Shown: in pieces, positions 21,188-33,153 of the stretch | Position numbering within the stretch: the stretch's first letter is position 1 | How the letters are laid out: every line of letters starts with the position of its first letter | Notes under the pieces: model-generated | Seen by the model: the letters and a program-made list of their open reading frames with translations, nothing else | The model's database searches: none | Told to the model about the DNA's origin: nothing | Program-made: the position numbers and the translations under genes | Source of the DNA: Chloranthus sessilifolius | Taxonomy: Eukaryota > Streptophyta > Magnoliopsida > Chloranthales > Chloranthaceae | DNA length: 64,000 bases | Assembly (NCBI GenBank): GCA_021018995.1 | Contig: CM037590.1 | Coordinates: 107,695,097-107,759,096, forward strand | Reading direction: 5' to 3'

Positions 21188-22160
21188 TCACCAACACTTA
21201 CCTTGTCGTGATGGACAAAGAGTAGAACCGTCAAACATATCCAGCGTTGATGGGCTCAGGAAGATGATCTCTGTCCATGGTGGCGAGGCGGATGGCGTAT
21301 CCCGACAGCACTTCTCGGTGACATATGGTCCTTCCCAGTTTGGCTTGAACTTTCCCCTCAGATCGGCATGGAGGGATGGGAAGATCTTCTTCAGCACAGT
21401 GTCTCCTACCTTTAGATCTCGACCGCGGACACGTTTATTGTAAGCACGTGTAATTTGCCCCTGATAAACTTGAGTGTGACACAAGGCTAGGAGTCTCTTC
21501 TCATCAAATAAGTTTAATTGTTCAAAGCATGATCTCTCTCTTTCTGCTTTGGGTAAGCCTGATTCTATGAGGATTCGGAGTGAGGGTACTTCAACCTCTA
21601 CCGGGAGAACGGCCTCGGTTCCATACACAAGGGAGAATGGTGTTGCCCCTGTAAGCAAATGGTAGCATTTCGCTCAAATCTCGATAAGTGACGACCATTT
21701 TCTCAAGGATGCGGACGACTGTCTTGTTCGTGGCTTCCACGGCTCCATTAGTTTGAGGCTGATAAGGGGATGAGAGATGGTGCTTGATCTTGTATTGCTC
21801 GCAGAAGTCTCGGATGCACTTATTCGCAAAGTTTGTGCCATTGTTCGTGATGATATCTTTGGGTACTCCAAATCGGCACACAATATTGTTCTTGAGAAAC
21901 TTCTCAACGTGACTGGCCATAATGTTGGCATATGACACCGCTTCTACCCACTTGGTGAAGTATTCATTGGCGACGAGGATGAACCGATGTCCGTTTGATG
22001 CTTTCGGATTAATCATTCCGACAACGTCAAGGCCCCAGGTAGCAAATGGCCAAGGAGTGGTCATGCAATGAAGATCATTGGCAGGAGCGTGTATCAGACT
22101 AGAGTGTTCTTGACACTTGTAGCATTTTTGAACATGCTTGCAACAATCTGATTCCATGGT
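21188..22160 (-). pseudogene. Tat unit A integrase region
   Basis: The minus strand shows the end of a zinc-finger segment (CYKCQEHSSLIHAP), the core (WPFATWGLDVVGMINPKAS, FTKWVEAVSYANI, FGVPKDIITNNGTNF, YQPQTNGAVEATNKT) and a C-terminal part (GRDLKVGDTVLKKIFP, NWEGPYV). It catalyses insertion of the cDNA in living relatives. It is a decayed fossil with few breaks in this stretch. Confidence 0.9.
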
Positions 22161-22364
22161 GCTCCAAAAGTATCCCTGTCATAGGATTTTTTTAGCAAGC
22201 ATGTGACCGCTGACGTGGGCTTTGCATACTCCCTCATGGATTTCTTTCATAATATTGATCGCTTCACTTTCAGTGAGGCACCTAAGTAAGATGTTATTGT
22301 ATGATCGCTTGTAGAGGCATTACCAACAAATGACGTAACCTGCTGCTAAACGTTGAATGGTTCG

Positions 22365-24560
22365 TCAGTCTGTCTTGGATGTGCCATCTGGGAAAGTTAG
22401 GGTCTCGAGGAAATTATTGATATCTGAGAACCAAGGTGGCTCATCATCAGGCTTTATAGGTTCATCAATCTGGACGCAGAAGGCCTGCTCATTCCTCTGC
22501 TCGATCATGATCGGCTTCATCTCAACACCATAAGGGATTTCAATCATTGACGGCAAAGTTGCTAATGCGTCGGTAAAGCGATTCCTTATCTGGGGGACGT
22601 ATGAGAAAGTCACATCTTGGAAGCAAGCTATCAGATCCTCGAGGTGTTCATGATAGGGGATCAGTTTCTCGTCTTTCATCTTCCAGTCACCATTCGTCTA
22701 GCATATGATTAACTGTGAATCACCAAATACTCGAAGGTGAGTTACATTCAGATCGAGAGCTGCCTGCAGACCAGCGGCGCAAGCTTTGTACTCAGCCATA
22801 TTGTTAGTGCAAGGGAAGTTGAGCTTGAGAGAGACCGGTACATGGGATCCTTTTGGTGAAATTAGGATGGCACCGACTCCTTGACCCTCGACATTTGTTG
22901 CATCGTCAAAGTGCATTACCTAAGATTCCTCTTCTTCTTCAGTATCGTCTTCCGTCATTAACAAGATATCTTCATCTGAGAATTCAGTCCTTGATCGCTC
23001 ATAGTCAGGTAAAGGATTATCAGCAAGATGATCAACAAGCACCTGCCCCTTGATCGATTTCTGAGTGACGTATGTGATGTTAAATTCAGATAATAAAAAC
23101 TGCCATCGTGCAGTTCGGCCAGTGAGAGTTGGCTTTTCAAATAGGTATTTCAATGGGTCCATTCAGGCCAAGAGCAGAACGGCCTGAGATAGAAAGTAGT
23201 GGCGGAGCCTTTGAGTAGCCCATACAAGAGCCAGGCATGCTTTCTCCAGATGAGAGTAGTGCATCTCGTAATCAGTAAACTTCTTGTTCAGATAGTAAAT
23301 GGCCTGCTCTCTTCTTCCTGTTTCATCGTGCTACCCCAAGACACATCCCATCAAAACTTTCATCGTGGAGAGATACATCAAGAGTGGTCTCCCTGGCTTA
23401 AGTGGTACCAAAATAGGTGGATTAAGGAGGTAGCTTTTGATTTTTTTGAACGCTGCCTGACAATCGTCGTTCCATTCAATGGGCGAATTCTTCCTTAGTA
23501 TCTTAAAGATCGGCGTGCAGATTGGAGTTAGCTGTGCAATGAACCGACTGATATACTGTATTCTGCCTAGAAACTCTCTAACCTCTTTCTCGATAGACGG
23601 CGGTGGCATTTCAGTGATGGCTTTGACTTTGATTGGGTTGACCTCAATCCCCCTCCTGCTGACGATGAACCCTAGAAGTCTCCCTAACATAGCACCAAAT
23701 GCGCACTTCTATGGATTCAGTCATAGTCGATACTTCCTTAACCTTTCAAATAGCTTCTGAAGGTTTACCAGATGGCCGCTTCACTCTGGTGATTTAGCTA
23801 TCATATCATCGACATATACTTCAATCTCTCGGTGCATCATGTCATGAAATAGTACAGTCATAGCTTTTTGGTACGTTGCACCAGCATTCTTCAGCCCAAA
23901 TGGCATGACTCGATAGCAAAAGGTTCCTCAAGGTGTAATGAACGCTGTCTTCTCACGATCAACCTCTGCCATTTTGATCTGATTGTATCCTGAGAATCCA
24001 TCCATAAAAGAAAGCATCCCATGCGTAGCTATGTTATCAACCAAGGTGTCAATGTGTGATAATGGGAAATCGTCCTTTGGGCTCGCTTTGTTCAAATTGC
24101 AGAAATCGATACACATGCGGACCTTTTCGTCCTTCTTCGGCACAGGTACGATATTGGCTAGCCATTGCAGGTATTTGGATACCATGAGAAATCCCGCGTC
24201 ATACTGCTTGATGACCTCATCTTTGACTTTCAACATCCACTCAGGTCGGAGACATCTTAGCTTCTGTTTGACTGGCTTCATATCAGGGTAGAGGGGCAAC
24301 TCATGCTCGACCAAATCAGTATCCAGACCAGGCATGTCCTCGTACGACCAGGCAAAAATGTCTTGGTATGACCGAAGGAAGTCGATCATGCTTTTTCTTT
24401 CCTCAGGAGATAGTGACGTTTGGATTTTGGTTATCCTAGGAACCTCCTCAGTTCCTAGATTGACGTCTTCACTCTCTTCGACAATGGGGGTAGGGCCATA
24501 CTCAAAGTTGGCAAATCGGTCAAGGAGCTCATTGGGGAGCTCCTCGAAGGGGATATCCTC
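22365..24560 (-). pseudogene. Tat unit A reverse transcriptase, RNase H and archaeal-type RNase H
   Basis: The RT core (RMCIDFCNLNKASPKDDFPL, FMDGFSGYNQIKM) lies near 23,930-24,390, and VYVDDMIAKSPE near 23,790-23,825. The connection and classical RNase H follow at about 23,690-22,925 (KEVREFLGRIQYISRFI, EFNITYVTQKSIKGQVLVDH). A second RNase H of archaeal type is at about 22,916-22,700 (MHFDDATNVEGQGVGAILIS, NMAEYKACAAGLQAALDL). The double RNase H is a hallmark of the Tat lineage. Several breaks. Confidence 0.9.
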
Positions 24561-24639
24561 GTCTAAACTTGTGATCTCTATCTCTTCTTGTATTTCTATA
24601 AGGAAGGGGTCGATTTCACATGGACAGGCATTTTGATTA

Positions 24640-24912
24640 AGGCATCCTTTTGTGGGACATTTTTTGGAATTTCAAATGACAATATTTTTGGACTTTAGAT
24701 TTTTTCAATGTTTTTGGAATTTTTATTTTCTTCAATATTTTTCAGATTTTGTATTTTTTCCATGTTTTTGAGATTTTATATTTTTTCCATGTTTTTGAGA
24801 TTTTATATTTTTTCCATGTTTTTGAGTTTTTTGTTTTCTTCGGAGACGGACCCTTGGTAAGGCGGGTCTGTGTATATACAAGGTATCGCCTGCCAAGGGC
24901 TTATCTCACTTT
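24640..24912 (-). other. AT-rich spacer between protease and RT, intron-like, with 27-base repeats
   Basis: About 270 bases separate the G-patch/protease block from RT. It includes three copies of a 27-base T-rich unit (ATTTTTTCCATGTTTTTGAG core) near 24,755-24,835. Ogre-type Tat elements are known to splice out an intron at this place, so this may be such an intron. Unit B has a shorter version at 58,170-58,400. Confidence 0.55.
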
Positions 24913-25419
24913 TTATAGGTTGTTTTTTTTTTGGAAACGGGTGCCAAATGTTAGGCCACTCCCCGCTTCCAGGGTTTGGGGCAAAGATGCCCAGTTGCGT
25001 ACCTGAGGGGCCGCTTCTTTACCTGTTGGGATGGAGGGTGCTGACTGATATGGCTCATTGGAGTCAGCCTCCATCATATTGATCCCCATTTCATCTGAGA
25101 TCATGTCCTCAAATGATAACTCGGTTTTGTGGTGATTCACCACAGGGGGGGTTCGTTTAGGTACCGATCGTTGTTCCTCGAAAAGGGACAACACGGCCAA
25201 ATCTATCTCCAAGCTGGGAAGGGAGATCTGGGGATGTGTGGGATGGATTGGGGCTGTGGGTTTGTGTGGGGTCAAACGGGTTACCCCGTTTCGATCGATC
25301 TTTATGACCCCTGCGCTGACAAAGGAATCCCTAATGTGCGGCCTAGGGCGAGGTTTCTCTTCTATGTTGATTCCTTGAGCTCTTACCGCTGCGGCGACCC
25401 TGGCTTTCTCTTTGGCCTC

Positions 25420-26370
25420 TCAGACCTCTTCTTCTGTGGGCTTGTATCCTAACCCGAATCGGACCTTCTGCCCCTTGGCCACAACTGGCTCTTTTCTTCC
25501 TTGTAATCTGGGTCCAAGTCCCCAGCCTTTCTGATAACCTAACTTTTGGAGCATTGCCACTGCTACTACCATACCGCCTCTTGTTTTAGGCATGATGCCC
25601 TCGATGGGCTCCGGGAGTATTGTCGACACCTCGTACTCGAAACTGTGGAGGTCAACGTCCTCAGCGATGTGTGGTACATCCAGCATATTGGGTTTTTCAA
25701 TGCTATTGGCGGCCTTTTCTTTCTCACTGTGCCCCTCTCCGATGATTGTGATAATTTTATGCCCAGATGCAAATTTGAGTTTCTGGTACAATGTAGAAGG
25801 TATGGCTCCGACCTCGTGCAACCATGGGCGCCCCAATAACAGATTAAATGAGGATTTGATGTCCATGACTTGAAACAAGATGGAAAAGGTCATTGGCCCT
25901 ATCAACAGCTAAAGATCAACTTCTCCCATTATTTCTCTCCTGGCATTGTCAAACCCTCTAGCGCTGGTTCTGGTGGGCCTTAGCATACACGGATCAACCA
26001 CAATCTTGGTAGTGGTTCTTAACGGGCATATATTCAATGCAGATCCATTATCAATTAGTACTAAGGGCATAATCATATTTTTGAACTCAACGATTATATT
26101 CAAAGATTTTGAGTGACTACTTCCTTCCTCAGGTAAATCGGCATCAGAAAATGAAATGGCATTTGGAGCCATCACTTGACCAATTATCTGCCCGACTTTA
26201 TCTGGGCTAACTTGGAGTGATACATGCACATTTTTTAACGCCCCCATTAATGCTTGGAAATGGAGTGGGGACATCATCAACAAATCCCATATAGTGATAT
26301 GGGCAGGCATTCTTCTCAGCTGAGTCTCCAGTATATGTTCTCGACTCATCTTCTCGAAGGGGTTCACCGC
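25420..26370 (-). pseudogene. Tat unit A protease and G-patch
   Basis: The minus strand has an aspartic-protease-like segment (MPLVLIDNGSALNICPL, then FNLLLGRPWLHEVGAIPSTL), followed by a G-patch (GGMVVAVAMLQKLGYQKGWG, LGPRLQGRKEPV) near 25,480-25,600. G-patch domains bind RNA or helicases. A G-patch after the protease is also known in betaretroviruses. Broken in places. Confidence 0.85.
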
Positions 26371-26499
26371 ACTATCTTTCTTTCCTTCGGGTTGGGCCTG
26401 TGCTGCTACTGGTGCTTCTGACAGCTTTGATATCCTCCTTGACCTGATAACAAAATCTACTGCCCCTTCTCTGCTGCTGCTGCCGGCATTGATATCTGT

Positions 26500-29400
26500 T
26501 TGTTAGTAGCTTAGCGGGACTTGATGAGGATCATATGTGGGTCCCGAGAGCTGAAAAGGTATGGCTGCCGGTACTTGAGGCACTTGTACTATCGGCTCAG
26601 GAGGTGTGGGCAATACTTGATTCACCTCGATGGTAGCGAGTTGGGTGGAAAGATTAGGCCAAATGGGGGTGGTGAAGATTGAGGGTGGTGGCATTGGAGG
26701 GAAGGAGGAAAAAGTAGGCCATTGATAGCTGGTGGGTGCTGGCAGTAGATGGGGGGTCTGATGGGCCGTTAGATAATTGACCGGGGTGGTGGAATTTGCC
26801 GGTGGCTGAACTGGGGGTGATGGGGTGGGCGCAGGCCATTGATAATTGATGGGTGCAGGTGTTGGATTGGGGGCCTGGTGGCTTAAAGGTCAATCGATGG
26901 GGGTTGTGGTGTATGGTGGTAGTTGAAATGGGGCGGGCGCAGGCCGTTGATAACTGGCGGGTGTAGGTGTTGGATTGGGGGCCTGGTGGTTTAAGGGGTA
27001 ATTGATGGGGGTTATGGTATATGGTTGGTATGCATTGATATTTACATAATTGACGGGTGTGGTGGACGGAAAGTATGCCCGGAGATCTAAGGGTTCAAAT
27101 TGAGGGGTGGGTTGGGGAAATATTCAGACAAATTTAGGAGTTCAATTACCCCAACATTCCTTTCTTCATCATTCCTCGGTAATGGTGCCACATAATTCTC
27201 CCGATCACTGATATAATCAAATGGGTCAAATTCAAACTCCTCCTCATCTTCTATCATTCCAACGGTGGGCCTGGGACCTGCTCCTCCGATGGGATGTGGG
27301 GGTAGTGGCACTTGGTGAATATTAGCACGCTGAGAGGGTACAGGGGAAATGACTTTTCCGACATCGATCAAATCCTGGATGGCGTGCTGCAATGGGAAGT
27401 AGTGATCAGTAGGGTGACCCGGAACCTGGTGAAAATTGCAGTGGATATTCGAGTCATAGTTTCTTGGGATTAGGTGAGGAGGAGGTTGTAGTTGGCAGAT
27501 AGTGACTAATCCCTTTTCCACTAACAGAGGTAGAAGATTGCCCCAGAGGTGTAAAAACTCGATCGTAGTGGTCTCTCCTTTGCTCCGGGGTCATTTGCAT
27601 TCCTTGCCCATTCCTCATTCTTTGCATCTGCTCAGGCCTAATGGGTGCTAGTGGGGCTGCCTGAAATTGAAATAGGGTAGTATTGTTATTGGGCCTGGTA
27701 TTGGCAATGTTCTGGACATTGGCCCCAGTTCTTTTATCATTTCTTTGCTCTAAAAATCTCCTAACCCCGCTCGGTCCACTTAACACATTCTTATTCAAAC
27801 GGCCCTCCCTGATGGCATCCTCACATCGATTAGCATTTTTCACCAGATCAGCAAAATTGAACTGTTGCAGGTACACCAAAAAGTCTGAGATTACTAGTAG
27901 AGTGTTCTTTGAAATCATCTCTATCTTCTCATCGTCTGGTATTCTATTTCTAACTTGAGCTGCCAGTGCTCTCCAACGCCCTAAGTAGTCGCTGAAGGTC
28001 TCGTTCTGGTTCTGCTTCAAACGGGCCAAGTCGGACTTACGCGGCTCAATGTCTATATTGTAGACATACTATTCTTGAAAGAGATGCGTCAAGTCCCTCA
28101 ACGTTTTTATCATAGACGGTTCTAAAGATGTGAACCATCTTAAAGCCGGCCCGGTTAGACTCTTTTGAAATACTTTTATTAGCAGTCTTTTGTCCTCCCC
28201 GTATTGGCACATGTTCCCACAGTAGGACTTCAGGTGCGCAATAGGATTGCCAGTGCCATTATATTTGTCGAAGGTTGGCATTTTAAATTTGAGGGGCAGG
28301 GGGACCTCAGCGAACAGACATAAGTCTGTGAAGTCCATGGCATGGATTTCAGCACCACCCATTTTCATCAGCTGCTTTTGTATTTTGTCTACCTATTCTT
28401 TCAGCTGTTCTAACTCTTTTGATACAGGGGTCGCTTTCTCGGCTGTTAGTTGGACTTTACTCTGGGCCACCAGGGGGTGGAAAATTATGGGAGGAGGGTT
28501 GAGGCTGGTCAAAGCTCTAGCATAGGCCCCACTGTTCCTAATCCCGTCCTCTTCATACTACTGGTCGGCATAGTGTGTAGCGAGGGCAAGATTCTCTTGC
28601 TGTTGTTGCATGGGTTGGATGGGAATGACATGAGTGGGGGTTGGGTGAGCCGATTGGGGGTGAGGAAAGATTTGTTGGGTGATGGGAATTTGGTTTTGAG
28701 GTGGGGCCTGATAGGGCCATTGGGTATGGGGGATGGTTTGGAGATGGCCTTAGGGTGTGGGGCCATGGGAGAATTGGGATTGAGGTATGGCATGGGTTTG
28801 ACCCGACTGTGAAGGTTGGGTTAAATGTTGGGGGTATTGTGGAAGGTATTAGTGTGGGATTTGCGTTTGGGCCATGAACCCTTGGCCATTTTGGGTCATA
28901 GGCCATTGATAGGTTTGGGCCATGGACCCTTGGTAGGTTTGGGCCATGGGCCCTTGATGGGTCTAGGCCAATGGGCCTAGGTAGGTTTGGGCCAAGGGCC
29001 CTTGATGGGTTTGGCCCAATGGGCCTTGATGGGTTTAACCTAATGGGTCCTGATGGGTTTGAGCCATTGGGCCTAGATGGGTCTGGCCATGGGCCCTTGG
29101 TGAGTCTGACCCAATGGGCCTTGATGGGCCTAGCCCAATGGGCCATTGGTGGGTCTGGGCCATTGGTGGGTCTGACCCCATGGGCCCTTGATGGGTCTGG
29201 GCCATGGGCCCTTGGTGGGTCTGGGTCCTGGGTAGGCTTGGGTGGTGGGGTATTGGGTCATGGGGTCATGGGATATGTGGAAAGAGGGGGTTTGGGCCTT
29301 GGGGTATGTGGGAGTTTGGAGATTGGGCCATGGGGCCTTGGGGTAAGTGGGTAATGGGGGTTTGGATGGTGTGGATTATGGGGGGTTGATGGGGGTCATG

Positions 29401-30145
29401 GGGGAGTGAGGCATGGAGATTGGCTAGGGTATGGGATGGGTTCATGGGCATGGGGTGTGGAGGAGAGGGGGTGCTTTGAGAAGCCTTCCACATGGAATAG
29501 GCTTGAAACATCTCCTCCATCATGGCCATGGAGGAAGGGTTGGATGGAGCTAGGGGATTTAAGGGGTGATGGGGTATAGATGGGATGGAGGTGGCAAAAA
29601 AATTAGGCATGGCCCCGGTATAATCAGGCATGGCCACGGTAGGTGGGGGGGTATGGGGTGGATGAGGGGATGTATTGGGTATGTTTTGGGATGATGGGAG
29701 GCATGATAAGGAGGGATGAGGAAAGTTGGGCATGGCTCCGGTAAAAATGGGCATGACCTAGATGGATGGGGGATTTTGCGAGGGGTTGGATAGGGTGGAA
29801 GTGGTGTATGTGAATGTGGGTGGATCGGGTCTATAGGGGGATGATGGGAATTGGGGCATGGATGTGGATTGGGAAATGGGTTTAGGTTTTGTATGGATGT
29901 GGATGGGAGATGAGTTGGACTTGGCATGGGCCTGGCTTGGGCAAAAGATGGAGAATGGGGGCTTGGATTTTGGATATTTTGGGGGATAGTGGTTGGGAAA
30001 ATGGGGGCGCCAAATGGGCCGGTAATGGTAAAGGAGGGTTGGGTGAGGGGAATGGTGGAAAAAACTTCTCCCGAATGGGGGTGGGTTGGAGAATGTGGCG
30101 GGGATGAGTCGGGATTGGCGTAAGCTGGGTCCACTACCCACGATA
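26500..30145 (-). pseudogene. Tat unit A gag region with long proline-rich leader
   Basis: From right to left on the minus strand: a very long Pro/Ser/His-rich leader (30,145 to about 28,550) including a 24-base coding minisatellite; a gag capsid domain (FQKSLTGPALRWFTSLEPS, NQNETFSDYLGRWRALAAQV) near 28,370-27,850; a Cys/His segment (CNFHQVPGHPTDHYFPLQHA) near 27,370-27,440; and a second Pro-rich linker toward the protease. The leader is unusually long for a gag. Ten or so breaks overall. Confidence 0.8.
28865..29240. repeat. 24-base minisatellite in unit A gag leader
   Basis: About fifteen diverged copies of a GGGCCCTTGATGGGTCTGGGCCAT-type unit (24 bases, a whole number of codons), rich in GGGCC and TGATGGGT. 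Because the period is a multiple of three it stays open in several frames on both strands, which makes misleading reading frames here. Confidence 0.85.
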
Positions 30146-30264
30146 TTCTTTGGGAGTGGGTCGAGTAAGGGTGCCTTGGATAAGGCCCAAAGATCCTCCT
30201 CCTTCCTCTACGGGACGACGAAGGGCAAGATGATGCCGTTGTGCCGGCACCACAAACTATCTAT

Positions 30265-31655
30265 TTCTTTTTAGGTTTTGATTATATATGTTTTTTTTTT
30301 TTTTTTAATTTTTTGAAAAACAAAGGTTCTGAGGCCTTGGAATTCCCTTTTCGGGTGGCTCTCATACCTTAATTCAGGACCCGCGGCGACGATTTTGATG
30401 CACTTTGGAAGAATCGAAGGAGAACCTTCGATCTATTGAAGGTACAAAAATCGAGGCAAATAATCCGATCCCCCGAAATGAGTAAAAAAGAAGTTGCTCG
30501 CTTTTGATCGACAGGGGCCTATTGGGTGTCGGAGATGGCGGGGCCTAAATAAGGCACTAGGCACACTGATCGGGGGACTCGGGAGGTGAAGAAGGCCACA
30601 GATTTGTGAGTGTGTTTAACAGACTGGCGCAACTAATACTGCGCCAGTTGCGGAGAACTATTTTACATTGGCAACTATTAGTTCGCCAAGGTAAAAGAAA
30701 AGTGGATTTTAAAAAAGCGCAACTATTAGTTGTGCCGATTATAAATTCAATTTTTTACCTTTGGCAATACGCGTAGCAAAACATGCGCTGAGAATCACGA
30801 TGTCGAAATGAGTCTCTTTTTTTGGTTTTTGTGGAAGCTAGGCTTCCGAGGACTGAGCTATTTTTGGTGATCGATTCTCTTCTCACCACACCTAAAGGGT
30901 TTGAGTCCGGTATAACTCGCTAGCGCGCTCCCCAAGGGTTTTAAGCATCGGAATGGGAGCCCACCCAATATACCTTCGGCACAAGCGCTTTCTCCGATAC
31001 TAGGTGGGCTGGGACTTTTCTGGATCATCTCCACTAGGGGCTACCGCCATACTAAGACCCAAGTAGTTGTATGTGTGCCTAAACCCAACTCTTTGAAAAT
31101 CTACCCCGTAAAAACAAATTAATTAAGCTCCCTAACTTGGTTCAATTTTAATTTTTTCAAAGCTTTTCTCTTTTTTTTTGGAAGTTTTCTTTAGTTCAAA
31201 GACCAGGGGTGATTATCCCGTGCCGTCACTACGGGCCGACATTCACTGATGAAATATGAGTGCACAAGTAGGCCCGCCAATCGGCTAAGGTACTTTAAAT
31301 GACAGAAATTTAAAGGAATTGAAAGACAAAGCTCAAGTAGGCCCGCCAATCAGCTAAGGCACTAAAGTAACGGAAAAGTATGAAAAATAAAGGACAAATG
31401 CGCAAGTAGGCCCGCCAATCGGCTAAGGCTCGTAAATGACGGAAAAGTAGGGGTAAGTAAAACGACTTAATCGGAGGGGTGAGTAAAAAAATAATAAAAA
31501 TAAACTAAAAAAATAGCAATAACATGTTAGTAAAAATAAAAAAAAATAAGGCCAAGTTCAAGGGGAAGCTCTATCTGCAGGCAATCGTGAGAATGATTTA
31601 TCCGTCACCATTTACGATGCGCTCTTTAACGAAAAAAATATACATAGAGTCGCCA
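30265..31655 (-). other. Tat unit A 5' leader (no gene)
   Basis: About 1.4 kb lies between LTR3 and gag. The primer-site-like TGGCGACTC (minus) is at about 31,647-31,656. The leader holds three copies of a 68-base repeat, an A-rich tract (31,485-31,550) and three palindrome copies, two of them eroded (30,625; 30,669; 30,714). The half nearer gag matches 63,360-64,000 of unit B. Confidence 0.75.
31262..31450. repeat. Three-copy 68-base repeat in unit A leader
   Basis: Three copies of CAAGTAGGCCCGCCAATCGG followed by CTAAGG start near 31,265, 31,333 and 31,401, each followed by an A-rich stretch with TGACGGAAA- or TGACAGAAA-type sequence. The core is nearly identical in all three while the tails vary. 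Confidence 0.88.
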
Positions 31656-31659
31656 CCCG

Positions 31660-33153
31660 GAGCTTTCGGTGTCCCGGGAAACCTAGTTCATTTTTATGAG
31701 CACCGAAGTGCTAAAAATATGACTATGAATCCGGTCCACACCAAAGGCTCTTGGGTAGGGGCTTCGGTTATCGATCGGGAAGGTATTAGGCACCCGATCA
31801 ACCCACTTAACGCGGTCTCTACTAATGGTCAAAAATAAAATGTAGTAAAAGAAAAGAAAATAGCTTCCTCTTGCCCAAAAAGGCTTAGAATCCTATTTGT
31901 GCCCCTCCGTTCCTACCAAAAAGTCAGTGGCGTAACGGCACAAATGGGAGGATGGAGAGAAAGGGGAGAGCAGGAGCTCTTGAGCCCTTGTAGCCCTGTA
32001 GAGGAGCCTTGCACGGCTTGCTTTTGATGAGATTTTGAAAGCTTGAATGGTGAAAAAAGAGGTTCTAACCACTAAGGCCTACTAGCTAGGAGATGGAGAA
32101 GAGAGGCTAGGGGATCACACACACCTAAGCTAAGGGTTTTGGGTGTAAGAGGAAGCTTGGGAAAGGTTTTTGAATTTTGGATTTTAGGTGAAAATAGTAC
32201 ACCAAAGGGAGGAAGAACTTCTCACTTGGAGCTCTTTCTCTCTTAAGTAAAATTCTCCACCCTTAAGCAAGAGGGGTGGCTCTCTATTTATAGAGAAAGG
32301 GAGGTTAGGAGGGTGTTTAGATGCTAAACATGGTTAAGAATTAGGTAATCTAGCATCTAAGGTTTCCTAGGATTTTTGGAGTCTTGAAATGTGTGAGAAG
32401 GTCCTCCAATGGTGGATGATGGGGTGAGGCCTTAAGCTACTTAAAGGGGTGCAAATAGACTTCAAAAGGGTGCAACAAAACTAGCAAAACACACCCCATA
32501 GGTCAAGGTGGTCAACAAGTTAAACCCCAATCACGATTTTTAGGGTAAATCCCAACAGTTACTGTTCATATGCCTGGCGTAACTAATAGTTGTGCTAGGC
32601 AAATGTACAATAAAATAGTAGTGAACAGTGCCTGGGAGTCAGCTTGCGAGGATGGGGCCCACTTTTGAGTCTGGCGTAACTATTAGTTACGCCTGGCTTA
32701 AAATAAGGGAAAATTAGCAAATTTTATTACTGGCGCAACTATTAGTTGCGCCAAGTCCCTAAGGGGCCCACATGACTTTACATTCATGCCCTCTGGACTC
32801 GATTTGCCATATCTTTTGACGTATACCTCCGATTGGGGTGATCCTTGGACCGTTAGAAAGCTGACGATCTCTACTCAATGGTATAAGACTCGATCGTAGT
32901 AGAGGGCCATAGCTGGTTTCGGTGTACCACTCGTTATCCATAGCCTGGTAAGGTTAGGTTTTGGGTTCAAAATCGGTTCTAAGGGTTGGGATTGGTTTCT
33001 AAAGGTTCGGGATAGGTTCCTAAAGGACCTAGGGTGATTCCTAAGGCTTTGGGATGGTTCCTAGGGGTTCCATTCATGCCATCAAAAGCTCAGAATTGCA
33101 CCTCTCTCGAAAGGTATTTCGATCGAACCTTGGGCCAAATTTGGGTGTCTACA
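31660..33153 (-). repeat. Tat LTR3, shared by unit A (5' side) and unit B (3' side)
   Basis: The minus-strand start TGTAGACACCC is at 33,153 and the other end is beside TGGCGACTC near 31,656. A minus-strand TATA box lies at about 32,285-32,294. It carries three palindrome copies (32,575; 32,672; 32,731). Unit A leader follows on one side; on the other side is sequence matching the unit A 3' region, so one LTR serves two units. Confidence 0.87.

Noticed and set aside
28971-29389. Plus-strand frames rich in Gly/Leu/Asp through the minisatellite
   Set aside because: They are shadows of the minus-strand gag leader; a 24-base period keeps several frames open on both strands.
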